Positions 8,459-17,836 of a stretch of DNA of 64,000 nt are shown here, piece by piece. Source of the stretch: Algicoccus sp048820935 (GTDB taxonomy: Bacteria > Pseudomonadota > Gammaproteobacteria > Burkholderiales > Burkholderiaceae_B); contig NZ_JBMERD010000001.1 in assembly GCF_048820935.1 (NCBI RefSeq), forward strand, positions 248,001-312,000, read 5' to 3'. Under the pieces are notes generated by a model. The model made no database searches. It worked only from the letters and a program-made list of their open reading frames with translations, and was not told where the DNA came from. The first letter of the stretch is position 1; each line of letters starts with the position of its first letter. The translations under genes and the position numbers were made by a program.

Positions 8459-9553
8459 TCAACCAGAAGTGTTTACTCCAGTATTCGTCTGCTCATACCA
8501 ACCCAGCAATAAATCCGCATCGACCTTGATCCCTTCACTTTCTGTTTTGGCACGCGTCGTGTAACGAAGGTCGCCCGGCAAGCGTGACTGACCACTATCA
8601 AGTAGTTTTTGTGCCAGGTCTTGAATGCGTTGTGCGAACATGGTCTGTCCAGCCACAGTTGGATCAATGCACAGTAAAAACTGTCCAGCAGATGCTGTGT
8701 CTGGTGTGGGTTGACTCCAACGATCAATCTCCCATGAAAATTGTCCACCTGTTAGTGCCGCAGCCAGTATTTCGACCATCATGGCTATAGATGCACCTTT
8801 ATAACCACCAAACGGAAGTAAAGCACCACCCTTAAGAATTTCCTTAGGATTCTGTGTCAGTTCCCCTTCGCTATTCATACCTGTTCCCAGTGGAACTTCT
8901 TCACCAGCTCGGGCCGATAGCATCACATCCCCACGTGCTCGCAGACTCGAGGCTTGGTCAAACACTAACGGTTCATGTCCTTCGCGTGGACAGGCAAATG
9001 CCATTGGATTGGTTCCATAAACTGCACTTGTACCGGGAGCTGGTGCTACGCAGCTGCTAGCATTGACACAAGTCAGCGCCACAAAACCTTGTCTAGCAAG
9101 TGGTTCGACATCCATCCACAGGGCGGCGATATGAAAAGCCCGTCGCAGCAACACTACACACAAGCCAGTTTCTCGGGTTTTTTGCACCAATTGCTCATAT
9201 ACAGTTTGCAGAGCTGGCTGGGCCAATCCGTTTTGAGCATCAACAACTAACAAACTGGGCGTTTCCTGAACAACTGTTGGCTGAGCATTTATATTGACGT
9301 TGCCCGCAACCAGTGTCTGGAGATAGTTGGGCAAACGGAATAAGCCATGGCTCAGTGCGCCATCTCGCTCAGGATAAACACAAGTGCGTGCCATGATCAT
9401 TGCATCCTGAGAAGACAGTCCCGCACGTTCAAAAATTTTACTCGCCCAGACGAGTAGTTGCGTCGTTGTCAGAAATATACTCTGACCTCTAGCCGCTTCA
9501 AGGTTGTGAAGGATGGCTTGGAAATCTGTTTGCAGATTAGTCGATTGAGTCAT
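8459..9553 (-). CDS. Ldh2-family (malate/lactate-type) NAD(P)-dependent dehydrogenase
   Basis: This 364-residue protein belongs to the Ldh_2 fold, which includes malate/L-lactate, sulfolactate (ComC), ureidoglycolate and delta1-piperideine-2-carboxylate dehydrogenases. Visible family motifs are the early SRDGxxSHGLxRLP-like stretch (ERDGALSHGLFRLPNYL), YGTNPMAFACPRE, and FGGYKGASIAMMVEILAAALTGG that shapes the cofactor pocket. It probably interconverts a 2-hydroxy acid (or cyclic imine) and a 2-oxo acid in the cytoplasm. It lies 322 bases after the carboxyltransferase gene on the same strand, and a TPP decarboxylase for 2-oxo acids lies upstream in the cluster. The substrate cannot be read from the sequence. 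Confidence 0.85.
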   Translation of the reverse strand: MTQSTNLQTDFQAILHNLEAARGQSIFLTTTQLLVWASKIFERAGLSSQDAMIMARTCVYPERDGALSHGLFRLPNYLQTLVAGNVNINAQPTVVQETPSLLVVDAQNGLAQPALQTVYEQLVQKTRETGLCVVLLRRAFHIAALWMDVEPLARQGFVALTCVNASSCVAPAPGTSAVYGTNPMAFACPREGHEPLVFDQASSLRARGDVMLSARAGEEVPLGTGMNSEGELTQNPKEILKGGALLPFGGYKGASIAMMVEILAAALTGGQFSWEIDRWSQPTPDTASAGQFLLCIDPTVAGQTMFAQRIQDLAQKLLDSGQSRLPGDLRYTTRAKTESEGIKVDADLLLGWYEQTNTGVNTSG

Positions 9554-9875
9554 TTTTTTTCCATTATTATCATTAAAAAATGCTAGTCAAGACAGTTCGC
9601 CCATGCAAGCAGTTCAAGATAAATGATGCTTATTTTTCAATGCGTTAAAACTCTCAAAATCGTAAAACCAGAACTCTAGATTTTTTGCAGTAGCTTTGAC
9701 ATCGGCGCAATCCGTCTAAATCATGTTTTAGCACCTTGATTCTATGAAGAAGATCACGCCGATTCGGTCTGTGATGAGGCTTACACTCGCGTAGCTACTT
9801 ATTAAATAGGTGTTTAAGCGCTATTCAAAATTGACTTTGATACAACAACCATGAGAAGCTCAATCATCTTTTAAG
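9554..9875. other. 322-bp gap without a recognisable gene
   Basis: This AT-rich sequence separates the carboxyltransferase gene from the Ldh2 gene. I see no open frame of substance and no clear terminator. It probably holds a secondary promoter for the Ldh2 gene. Confidence 0.5.
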
Positions 9876-11468
9876 TCAAATCATGTCATACGGCTGTGCT
9901 TGCGACATTTTGAGCCTGCGAGCACACATGGCTTCCCAAGCATCCTCAATCCAGTCACACAAAATAGCACGTGTTTCTCGTGGATCAACAACATCTAGCA
10001 TCACAAAACGCTCTGCTGTTCTGAAAGGAGAAGCAATGCGATGATAATACTGCTCCAACTCATCACGTTTAAGATCTGAATCATCTGCTTCTGCGATCTC
10101 TTTTCTATAAGCAGCCGCAACCCCGCCTTCGATCGGAATAGAACCCCAGCGTGCCGAAGGCCATGCAAAGCGATGGATTAGGTGCGGAAAATATTTCGGT
10201 GCATGCAAACCGCCTGCCATACCAAAAGCACGGCGCATGATAATAGAGACCCAGGGCACTTTGACATCTTCAATCGTAGTCAACACTCTGACTGCGCCCA
10301 ACAACGTACCCTGTAATTCGGCCTGCGGCCCTGTTGCATTACCAGGTTGATCAACCAGATTGATCACAGGAATGCCAAAGGTGTCACACAGCTTGACATG
10401 ACGTTCCATTTTCCAGGCGGACGTAATCGTCATGGCCCCACCCGCCACTCTAGGATCGCTACATAAGATCCCTACTGGATATCCATTTAATCTTGCAAGT
10501 GCAGTAATACAAGATCCTGCCTGATAGCGACCAATTTCAAACACGGAATCAACATCAAAAATGGATTTCAGAATTTTTCGCGGATCATAAACTTTTCTAC
10601 GATCTTTCGGAATAGCATCTTTAAGCCAGTCGTCTGCTCGATCCACTGGATCGCCCACGCAGACTCTTTTAGCATAGGTCGCCGAATGTCTAGGGAGATA
10701 GGACAAAAACTTTCTGACTTGCTCAAAGGCATCATTTTCATCGACGGCCTCATTATGTACGAGCGCACTGCGTCGGTGAACTTTATAGCCACCCAACTCA
10801 TTTTTATCGATATCAATGCCATAGGCTTGCTTTACAACAGGAGGTCCGGCTGCAAAAACTTGCGCTTGATCACGAACCATAACCGAGAAATGTGACATCA
10901 ATACTTTGACAGCACCAAGTCCCGCACAAGCGCCTAATGCCACCCCAACAACAGGAACCGTTTTTAGCAATTGTGTCACTGGCCAATTTGCGTAACCAGG
11001 GATTTTACTATGCCCACTTTGCTCTAAGAGCTTGACGCTACCTCCAGCGGTATCCACCAGCCGAACAATGGGCAAATGCATGTCTAACGCTAATCGCTCT
11101 GCATAGATCCACTTATCCGAAATTGTTGCCTCTGAAGAACCTGCTCGAATGGTGTAATCATCAGCCGAAACAACAATTTTTCGACCATCGATCTTTCCTG
11201 TCCCAATAATGGCGTTGACGGGTGAGATTTTTTTAAAAAAACCATCTTTGTCATACTGTCCTTTGCCAGTGATACGCCCAAGTTCTCGAAATGATTCTTT
11301 ATCTAACAAGGCTGATAAACGTTCTCGAACGTTCATAATGCCCCTGTTTTTTAATTTCTCGAGAGCCTCTGGACCACCCATTGCGGCTGCTTGGCGACGT
11401 CGGATAGCCAGCTCTTCCAGTTCAGCGCTCCATTCACCGTCCGCCTCAAATTCTTGTAGATTTTCCAA
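9876..11468 (-). CDS. Acyl-CoA carboxylase carboxyltransferase subunit (PccB/MmdA type)
   Basis: The 530-residue protein has the two crotonase-fold halves of the carboxyltransferase beta family. The N half has IVVSADDYTIRAGSS and the oxyanion region GACAGLGAV; the C half has ITSAWKMERHVKLCDTFGIPVINLVDQPG followed by IIMRRAFGMAGG. It transfers the carboxyl group between carboxybiotin and an acyl-CoA. The cluster also encodes a separate biotin carboxylase and a small biotin carrier, so a three-component enzyme is likely. The N-terminal extension and the DDSDLKRDELEQYYHRIASPF C-terminal region are typical. A decarboxylating role cannot be excluded. Confidence 0.88.
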   Translation of the reverse strand: MENLQEFEADGEWSAELEELAIRRRQAAAMGGPEALEKLKNRGIMNVRERLSALLDKESFRELGRITGKGQYDKDGFFKKISPVNAIIGTGKIDGRKIVVSADDYTIRAGSSEATISDKWIYAERLALDMHLPIVRLVDTAGGSVKLLEQSGHSKIPGYANWPVTQLLKTVPVVGVALGACAGLGAVKVLMSHFSVMVRDQAQVFAAGPPVVKQAYGIDIDKNELGGYKVHRRSALVHNEAVDENDAFEQVRKFLSYLPRHSATYAKRVCVGDPVDRADDWLKDAIPKDRRKVYDPRKILKSIFDVDSVFEIGRYQAGSCITALARLNGYPVGILCSDPRVAGGAMTITSAWKMERHVKLCDTFGIPVINLVDQPGNATGPQAELQGTLLGAVRVLTTIEDVKVPWVSIIMRRAFGMAGGLHAPKYFPHLIHRFAWPSARWGSIPIEGGVAAAYRKEIAEADDSDLKRDELEQYYHRIASPFRTAERFVMLDVVDPRETRAILCDWIEDAWEAMCARRLKMSQAQPYDMI

Positions 11469-11496
11469 TTTAATCTCCTAGTTTTTTAATGCAATC

Positions 11497-12732
11497 TCAT
11501 CCGAGTACAATTTTTTTGTCGATCAAAGTTTGAATTTGTTCTGAAGTCAAACCCATTTCAGTCAGGATTTCTTGTGAGTTCAAGCCCAATTCGGGTCCGG
11601 TATGTCGGATAGCGCCCGGTGTGCGTGACAACTTAGGGACCACACCTGCTTGAGTTGTGTGACCAAGCATCGGATGCTCAACTTCAACTAACATGTTGCG
11701 AGCTTTGAAATGTTCATCTTTGTAGATATCAGCAATAGTGTTGACAGGAGCTGATGGAATTGCCGCTTGAATCAATTTGTCTGCCAGTTGTGACAACTCA
11801 TAGGTCTTAGTCCATTGCCCTATAATCTGGTCAATTGCTTTCATATTTTCGGGTGTACCACGTGCTCGAATTGTTGAAAATCTTTCATCATCGATTAGTT
11901 CTGGCTGCTCCATCACCTCACACAACCGCCGGTAAATAATGTCGCTATTGGCTGCGATCAGGATCCAGCTTCCATCCGCTGTCGGATAGAGACTGTTCGG
12001 TGCCATTGTGGGCAAATTGGGTCCAACACGCTTAGGTACAAAACCTAATTTCTCATATGCAGGAACATAGGGCTCCATCTGCGTAAAGGCCGCTTCATAC
12101 AATGCCACATCAACAACCTGCCCTTTTCCAGAAAATTGACGCTCATGCACTGCCGCCATAGCACCAAACGCAGCGTAAACAGATGACAAATAATCCGTTG
12201 TAGCCAAAGCAACCCGTGCAGGCGGCCTGTCTGGATCGCCCGTCATATGTCGCACGCCACCCACGGCTTCACAGATAGCGCCATAGCCGGGACGGTCAGA
12301 ATATGGTCCGTCTTGCCCATAGCCGCTAATTCTGACCATGATCAGTCTGGGATTTCTTTTTGATAATGTTTCGTATCCAAATCCCAGACGCTCCAGCACA
12401 CCTGGACGATTATTCTCAACGAGAATATCTGCCTGATCAATCAGCTTGTAGGCAATTTCTTTACCCTCGTCTAATTTCAGATTCAAAGCGATAGATTTCT
12501 TACCTCGAAGAATGGCCGCTGCATATAACGAAACATTGTCTACATGACGCCCCATCTGACGTACACCATCACCCTCCAAAGGTTCAATTTTGGTTACATC
12601 GGCCCCGAAATCAGCCAAAAGTCTTGCACAAGCAGGTCCAGCTATTGTTGAGCAGATCTCCACAACCTTGAGGTCTTTTAACGGCAGTTCCGTGTTTTCA
12701 ATCTTCATCATCTGTTTCCTATCCCATATCAA
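11497..12732 (-). CDS. Class III (CaiB/BaiF) CoA-transferase
   Basis: A 411-residue family III CoA-transferase, normally a dimer of interlocked rings that moves CoA from a donor acyl-CoA to a carboxylic acid. It begins LPLKDLKVVEICSTIAGPACARLLADFGADVTKIEP, the family hallmark. GRGKK-like KSIALNLK follows, and GQVVDVALYEA carries the candidate catalytic Asp near residue 167. Its start overlaps the biotin carboxylase stop by four bases (ATGA), so the two are translationally coupled. In this cluster it most likely activates the imported acid before carboxylation. Confidence 0.9.
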   Translation of the reverse strand: MIWDRKQMMKIENTELPLKDLKVVEICSTIAGPACARLLADFGADVTKIEPLEGDGVRQMGRHVDNVSLYAAAILRGKKSIALNLKLDEGKEIAYKLIDQADILVENNRPGVLERLGFGYETLSKRNPRLIMVRISGYGQDGPYSDRPGYGAICEAVGGVRHMTGDPDRPPARVALATTDYLSSVYAAFGAMAAVHERQFSGKGQVVDVALYEAAFTQMEPYVPAYEKLGFVPKRVGPNLPTMAPNSLYPTADGSWILIAANSDIIYRRLCEVMEQPELIDDERFSTIRARGTPENMKAIDQIIGQWTKTYELSQLADKLIQAAIPSAPVNTIADIYKDEHFKARNMLVEVEHPMLGHTTQAGVVPKLSRTPGAIRHTGPELGLNSQEILTEMGLTSEQIQTLIDKKIVLG

Positions 12733-14102
12733 GCAATACCCAGCAATTCTTTTAAATTAGCTTCGACAAAGCCTGTATCGACCGATCCTTTTTCAAATTG
12801 CTCATGATTAAAAATAGACTTCAAAAACTCGATGTTTGTCTGAACCCCCCTGATCTCAATCCGATTGAGCGCAGTCAACATTTTCTGGCGCGCCTGTTCA
12901 CGTGTTGGCGCACTTACCATTAGTTTTGCAATCATGGAATCGTAGTGTGGGCTCACGGTGTCACCAGTTCTTATTGCAGAATCCACACGCAGTGAGCCCT
13001 CATGCGTAAATTCGACACATTCGGGAAGGTTGAAGATTTCAACCTTCCCGACCGAAGGCAAAAATCCTTTCGCTGGTCGTTCAGAACAGATCCTTGCCTC
13101 AAAACAATGTCCGTTAAGTGCAATATCACTCTGAAAAACAGGCAGCTTTTCATTTCTCGCAACTCGTAGTTGCCATTCCACCAGATCATGACCTACCACA
13201 CTTTCAGTAATGCCATGTTCCACTTGCAATCGAGTGTTCATTTCCAAAAAATAAAACTGTCCATTCGAATCCATAATGCACTCAACCGTCCCTGCCCCAA
13301 CGTAACCCACTCGATTTGCCAAATTTCTGGCAGCCAACCCCAAATTGGATCTTTGCGTTTGCGACAAGCCAACAGCGGGTCCTTCTTCGATAATTTTTTG
13401 ATGGCGACGCTGAACAGAACAGTCACGTTCAAACAAATGAATTACGTTGCCATGGTGATCCCCGAAGATCTGAACCTCAATATGACGTGGATTTTCGATA
13501 TATTTTTCAATCATGACAGTATCGTCACCAAAGCCCGTCAGCGCTTCTCGGCGGCAACTTGCAAGTGCATCTAAGAAGTCTTCTGCCTGTCGTACAACCC
13601 TTAATCCACGACCTCCTCCACCTTTTCGGGCTTTGATCATGATCGGATAACCGATCTCTTGGGCTTGAAGAGCCAACCACGTTTCTTCTTGATTCGGCCC
13701 GTCATAGCCAGGAATTAATGGCAAACCTGCTTCTTTGGCAACTTGTTTCGCATGACCTTTGTCGGCCATCAAATCAATCACCGTCGAACTTGGTCCAATA
13801 AATACAATCTCGGCTTCCTCACACGCCCTTGCAAAATCAGCATTTTCAGATAAAAACCCATATCCCGGGTGGATGGCATCTGCGCGACTGCGCTTGGCTG
13901 TATCGATTATGCGTTCAATCGATAGATAACTATCTCGTGCATTCGCAGCACCGATCAAGTAAGATTCATCACAAGCTTGGACATGCTTTGCATGTAAATC
14001 TGCCTCAGAATGAACACCCACGGTTGGTATTCCTAAACGTTTCGCGGTTGCTGCAATTCGGCACGCAATTTCCCCACGATTTGCAATTAGTATTTTTTTC
14101 AA
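12729..14102 (-). CDS. Biotin carboxylase subunit (AccC-like)
   Basis: A 457-residue ATP-grasp biotin carboxylase that carboxylates biotin on a carrier protein using ATP and bicarbonate. Motifs in order are KKILIANRGEIACRI at the N terminus, IHPGYGFLSENADFA, the glycine-rich ATP loop KARKGGGGRGLR, and EMNTRLQVEHGITE with the catalytic region. No biotinyl domain is fused; that domain is the separate 73-residue protein at 16097-16318. Housekeeping AccC is usually beside accB, so this copy is specific to the catabolic cluster. Confidence 0.93.
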   Translation of the reverse strand: MKKILIANRGEIACRIAATAKRLGIPTVGVHSEADLHAKHVQACDESYLIGAANARDSYLSIERIIDTAKRSRADAIHPGYGFLSENADFARACEEAEIVFIGPSSTVIDLMADKGHAKQVAKEAGLPLIPGYDGPNQEETWLALQAQEIGYPIMIKARKGGGGRGLRVVRQAEDFLDALASCRREALTGFGDDTVMIEKYIENPRHIEVQIFGDHHGNVIHLFERDCSVQRRHQKIIEEGPAVGLSQTQRSNLGLAARNLANRVGYVGAGTVECIMDSNGQFYFLEMNTRLQVEHGITESVVGHDLVEWQLRVARNEKLPVFQSDIALNGHCFEARICSERPAKGFLPSVGKVEIFNLPECVEFTHEGSLRVDSAIRTGDTVSPHYDSMIAKLMVSAPTREQARQKMLTALNRIEIRGVQTNIEFLKSIFNHEQFEKGSVDTGFVEANLKELLGIA

Positions 14103-14129
14103 AATTTTTCTACCTGTAACATGGACTTC

Positions 14130-14954
14130 TCAACGAACCCCTAGCAGCAACTCGACATTTCGGACAAGCTCGAACAATCTGGGCCCTATATCGGACTCAA
14201 TTTGTCCTTGCTTTAGCCGAGCGATCGGCATGCCACAGTTAAATGCATAATGCTGATCATCCACCAAACCTTTCACAGCAACACCTACAGAACGAGTTTC
14301 CTGAACAAGATTCGGCTTTGCCAAACAAAACCCCCACCGGTCGTACTGCTCTAATGCTTGCGTAACTTGCGCAAGATATTTGTTGTCTGATTCATCCCAT
14401 TCAGGCGCAATTGTGTCGAGCAATTCTTTTCGTTCAATTGATGACAAACCACATAAATATGCCCGACCCATGGCTGTCGGAAAAATCGGAATCGTCGATC
14501 CAATACCTGCGACGACAGGGCTCACAGATTTCGCGCTGACACAACTTTCGATGTAAACCATTTTTCGACCAAGCTGCATTCCCATAGAAACTACGCCCCC
14601 AATTTCATTGGCCATTTGCTGCATGAGTGGACGTGCAATCTGTCTAATTCTCAAACCCGCAAGCAATGGATAAGCTGTCGTTAACAGAGACAGTCCCAAA
14701 CTGTATCTGCGCATCGATGGCGAATATCTCAAAAACCCGAACTGCGTCAACGTATAAGTCATGCGCGAAACAGCAGCCTTAGACAATCCGGTCATTTCAA
14801 CAAGCTCTTTATTTCCCAACGAGCTGTTGCGAAGATCAAAACATTTCAAAACCATGAGACCGCGTGCAAGGGTCAATGCCAAAGCTGGATCATTTTCTGA
14901 AAACTGCCCTTCTGTGCCTGGTTTAAAGGCTTCTTGCGCCCGCGTACGTCCCAT
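14130..14954 (-). CDS. IclR-family transcriptional regulator
   Basis: A 274-residue regulator. The N-terminal winged helix (residues ~25-85, with GNKELVEMTGLSKAAVSRMTYTL as recognition region) is followed by the IclR effector-binding domain. That domain shows IPIFPTAMGRAYL and the closing YAFNCGMPIARL region. It sits inside the catabolic operon, 27 bases after which the biotin carboxylase begins and 17 bases after the Bug receptor. It is therefore the obvious candidate for sensing the pathway substrate. Confidence 0.92.
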   Translation of the reverse strand: MGRTRAQEAFKPGTEGQFSENDPALALTLARGLMVLKCFDLRNSSLGNKELVEMTGLSKAAVSRMTYTLTQFGFLRYSPSMRRYSLGLSLLTTAYPLLAGLRIRQIARPLMQQMANEIGGVVSMGMQLGRKMVYIESCVSAKSVSPVVAGIGSTIPIFPTAMGRAYLCGLSSIERKELLDTIAPEWDESDNKYLAQVTQALEQYDRWGFCLAKPNLVQETRSVGVAVKGLVDDQHYAFNCGMPIARLKQGQIESDIGPRLFELVRNVELLLGVR

Positions 14955-14971
14955 GGTTTAAGCTCCTCTTG

Positions 14972-15958
14972 TTAATATTTACCTATCAGACCTAAGGTAT
15001 CCAAAATTTCTCGGATCCTGTTTGTTTCACTTTTCAAGACCTCGCCGATCTCATCCGGTCCGACGAAATCAGGTGCCCATCCCCTTTGTTCAACAAACTC
15101 TTTCCATTCACTAGTCGATGTGATTTCAGAAAACGCATTGCCCCAGTACTGGATTTGATCGGGCTTTAAATCTGGAGGTCCCATCACACCCTGGATCGAA
15201 GTTGTAATGACATCCACACCCTCCTCTTTCCAAGTGGGAATATGACTCAATACACCTGGCAATCGTGACGGTGCTCCCACAACAAGAATGCGTAACTGGT
15301 CATTTTTCAGCGCAGTCAAAAAGTTGGGTGTGCTGGCAGCAACCACATCCACATTTTTCCCTAATAACTGAGTGACTGATTCCGCTGATGATTTGTATGG
15401 AATAAAGTTTATTTTTGTCACATCCACCCCTGCTTTTTGCAATGGCAGCGCTGCCCCCACATGAATGTGATTCCCCAAAGATGTTGCCAAGGCCACGTTT
15501 AGCTTATCAGGATCTTTTTTCATGGCAGAAATCAGATCTTTTGCGGTTTTATAAGGTGAATCTTTGTGAACAATTAATCCAACATACTCCTGAAACAAAA
15601 TGGCGATTGGAGAGTAGTTTGTATAGGGACGATCTTTAAGCAAACCAGTAATATTATTGTTAAAAATAGACGTCGTTAACGTCATCAAATAATCACCATC
15701 GCCCGGATGTTTTTCCAAATCATTTAGCGCAACCGCCAAAGCACCTCCCGGTCGATTGTTAACGATCATGTTTTCAAATAAATGTTTCTCCATACCTATT
15801 TTGTGGATTTGTCGGGCAACCATATCCAACGATCCACCAGCACCTGCAGGCACAATAAATTGCACGACCGGACCAGGTTTCCACTGATCTTTGGCGAGGG
15901 CTGTTTGCCCCATTAATGCAACTGCGGTAGACAGGGTAATTGATGCAAATAGCTTCAT
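14972..15958 (-). CDS. Periplasmic tripartite tricarboxylate transporter receptor (Bug/TctC type)
   Basis: A 328-residue extracytoplasmic solute receptor. The start at 15958 is chosen because AGGAGA precedes it at the right distance and it gives a clean signal peptide (MKLFASITLSTAVALMGQTALA); the open frame runs 16 codons further. Mature-protein motifs VQFIVPAGAGGSLDMVARQI and the following NNRPGGALAVA are the Bug signature for carboxylate binding. No TctA/TctB membrane components lie nearby, which is common for Bug genes. It probably captures the acid used by this cluster. Confidence 0.9.
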   Translation of the reverse strand: MKLFASITLSTAVALMGQTALAKDQWKPGPVVQFIVPAGAGGSLDMVARQIHKIGMEKHLFENMIVNNRPGGALAVALNDLEKHPGDGDYLMTLTTSIFNNNITGLLKDRPYTNYSPIAILFQEYVGLIVHKDSPYKTAKDLISAMKKDPDKLNVALATSLGNHIHVGAALPLQKAGVDVTKINFIPYKSSAESVTQLLGKNVDVVAASTPNFLTALKNDQLRILVVGAPSRLPGVLSHIPTWKEEGVDVITTSIQGVMGPPDLKPDQIQYWGNAFSEITSTSEWKEFVEQRGWAPDFVGPDEIGEVLKSETNRIREILDTLGLIGKY

Positions 15959-16096
15959 TTTTGTCTCCTTACTGAGTGATTTATTTAAGATGCTTAGCTT
16001 GCTCACTCTTGAATAAGATTATGTTTTTTACATGTGATACTGTCAAATTTAGGAATTAAATTCCTAATATAGGAATAATAAAAATTCATGAGAAAA

Positions 16097-16318
16097 TTAA
16101 ACTTCAACTATTCCAATTACTTGCCCTTCTTCAACGGCATCGCCTTCTGCAACTTTCAGTTCAACAAGAACGCCAGAACTTTCGCAAGCGACAGGGATTT
16201 CCATTTTCATAGATTCAATCAAAACAACTGCTTCGTCTGCGTCGACCTTCTGACCAGGCTCAATTAAAACCTTCCAAACCGAACCAGTCACTTCGGCGAT
16301 CAATTCCATCTTTGCCAT
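16097..16318 (-). CDS. Biotin carboxyl carrier protein (stand-alone biotinyl domain)
   Basis: A 73-residue biotinyl domain made of the lipoyl/biotinyl beta-barrel only. The biotinylation site is ESMKMEIP with the modified Lys near residue 38, and the barrel closes with EGQVIGIVEV. It would carry carboxybiotin between the AccC-like subunit and the carboxyltransferase of the same cluster. AGGAG lies upstream of the ATG. Confidence 0.92.
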   Translation of the reverse strand: MAKMELIAEVTGSVWKVLIEPGQKVDADEAVVLIESMKMEIPVACESSGVLVELKVAEGDAVEEGQVIGIVEV

Positions 16319-16439
16319 TAAAAAACTCCTCCATGATTTTTAAGAATGTATACACATTAAACCCATTAGAAACTCTAAATGCAAGATTTATCTACCTTTA
16401 CAATCTAATCAATTCTTCATTAAAAGATAAAGCCCCTAA

Positions 16440-16610
16440 ACTGCTGTAATTTCCGGCGGAGATGAGGTAGTCACCGCCCCGTTCGATTAGGTCTGCACCG
16501 GCTATCCTGACCTCAACTTCTCGAACCGCCCGGTGCGGACCCGCATGCCGGGTGGTGTGGGAGGGGTGCATTCCATGAGGAATGTCCCCTATCCCGATTA
16601 TCTTCATTCT
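16440..16610 (-). other. Structured GC-rich segment, possible group II intron remnant
   Basis: This stretch is more GC-rich than its surroundings and folds on the minus strand. An outer CCCGG/CCGGG stem (16529-16552) encloses TGCG/CGCA, followed by a conserved-looking GGGCGGTTCGAG string. From memory this resembles the non-coding 3' part of bacterial group II introns. A 79-codon open frame with a TTG start crosses it, but its translation looks like translated RNA structure, so I do not call it a gene. Confidence 0.3.
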
Positions 16611-16667
16611 TGCTCTAGTGAAGGGAATTCGAATCAATCATTTTGATATAAACAACTCAGTGGGTTC

Positions 16668-17261
16668 TCATTCATCATGAACCGCATCCGGTCCCAACAC
16701 AGCAATCCTAAAACGGTTCTTAATGTACGAGCCTTCACGTGGCGGAAGAACCAGTGGCAGTTTTTCTGGATCAACTTTAATTACCGCGAACAAAGAGCCT
16801 TTCTCGGAATAGATTTGGTGGCGTAATGCTTTCAACTCGTCTTCAGTTTTAACCAAATAGGTACGGGTAATGCCTGCACCTTTAGCCATAGCAACCAAAT
16901 CGACCCCGTGATGGGTGTGTGTTTTTTGCATTCCGGTCTCACCGTAATGCTCGTTATCGAGAACAACGACACAGAGATTATCCGGATCTTGTACAGCAAT
17001 CGTGGCGAGCGCACCTAAACCCATCAGCATTTCACCGTCTCCAGTGATCACCAAGGTTTTACGGGTTGGTTGAGCCAAAGCAAGACCCAGCCCCACCATG
17101 GCTGCACCGCCCATGGCACCCCACATAGGAAAGTTCAACTCATTGTCACCTGCGGCTGTAATGTCCCAAGCAGGCGCGCCCAAACCGGAGATGACCATGA
17201 GATCACCGCGATCCGATAACAATGTTTTGACGACATCTCTACGATGTAGCAAGGCACTCAT
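16668..17261 (-). CDS. TPP-dependent 2-oxo acid decarboxylase, beta subunit (ComE/PPD-like)
   Basis: A 197-residue protein corresponding to the TPP-pyrophosphate-binding domain, with the GDGEMLMGLGALATIAVQDPDNLCVVVLDNEHYGETG motif that binds Mg2+ and diphosphate (GDG...N). It resembles the beta half of sulfopyruvate decarboxylase and the C half of phosphonopyruvate decarboxylase. It overlaps the alpha subunit gene by four bases. Together they should decarboxylate a 2-oxo acid to an aldehyde; 3-sulfopyruvate or a related compound is possible but not shown. Confidence 0.85.
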   Translation of the reverse strand: MSALLHRRDVVKTLLSDRGDLMVISGLGAPAWDITAAGDNELNFPMWGAMGGAAMVGLGLALAQPTRKTLVITGDGEMLMGLGALATIAVQDPDNLCVVVLDNEHYGETGMQKTHTHHGVDLVAMAKGAGITRTYLVKTEDELKALRHQIYSEKGSLFAVIKVDPEKLPLVLPPREGSYIKNRFRIAVLGPDAVHDE

Positions 17262-17836
17262 GATTGACCTCCTGCCGCAGTCAGTTTCCGAAAGTCTTTT
17301 GCACCCAGAACACCTTGTCCGATCAGCACTGCCACTGGACGATAGGTGTTAAATGCCAGACGCATTGCCGATGAAACAGTCTCTGTCACACTGTCCTTGC
17401 TATCAGCTCGTTTACAAATCACGCCTGTAGCCTCTAAAACCGCCTGCGTGCTGTTACCCATTGGGATTTGAGCTGGATTGTATTCACCGAAGTCGCCACG
17501 CATCGTCACAAGCATGAGCAATGGGAATGAGCATGAAATAGACAATGACAACATGTTGATGCAATTACCCACACCACTACTTTGCATAAGCAGGACACCT
17601 TTGTCGCCGCCTAGCCATGCACCCGCCAGTTGCGCCACGCCTTCTTCCTCTGTTGTCAGAGGCACAAGAACCATCTCACTATCGGCTTTGCACATATTGA
17701 TCAGCTGCGCATGGCCAGCATCCGGAACCATGGCGACCTGTCGAATCTTATTATCCTTCAGAAGCTGAAAAACCTCCGCAGGCCACCTTGGTGTTTCGGA
17801 ATCACCCTTATCTAAATCTGAATAGCTCTGAGCCAC
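17258..17836 (-). CDS. TPP-dependent 2-oxo acid decarboxylase, alpha subunit (ComD/PPD-like)
   Basis: A 192-residue TPP pyrimidine-binding domain. The glutamate that activates the cofactor lies in PLTTEEEGVAQLAGAWLGG near residue 80, and VLLMQSSGVGNCINMLSLS is the conserved helix after it. It is the first gene of the minus-strand cluster. The subunit split (alpha then beta, overlapping) matches sulfopyruvate decarboxylase ComDE. Confidence 0.85.
   Translation of the reverse strand: MAQSYSDLDKGDSETPRWPAEVFQLLKDNKIRQVAMVPDAGHAQLINMCKADSEMVLVPLTTEEEGVAQLAGAWLGGDKGVLLMQSSGVGNCINMLSLSISCSFPLLMLVTMRGDFGEYNPAQIPMGNSTQAVLEATGVICKRADSKDSVTETVSSAMRLAFNTYRPVAVLIGQGVLGAKDFRKLTAAGGQS

Noticed and set aside
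16398..16637. 79-codon open frame with TTG start between the biotin carrier and decarboxylase genes
   Set aside because: No ribosome-binding site is seen, and the frame runs through a strongly folded GC-rich segment. The peptide has no recognisable domain.
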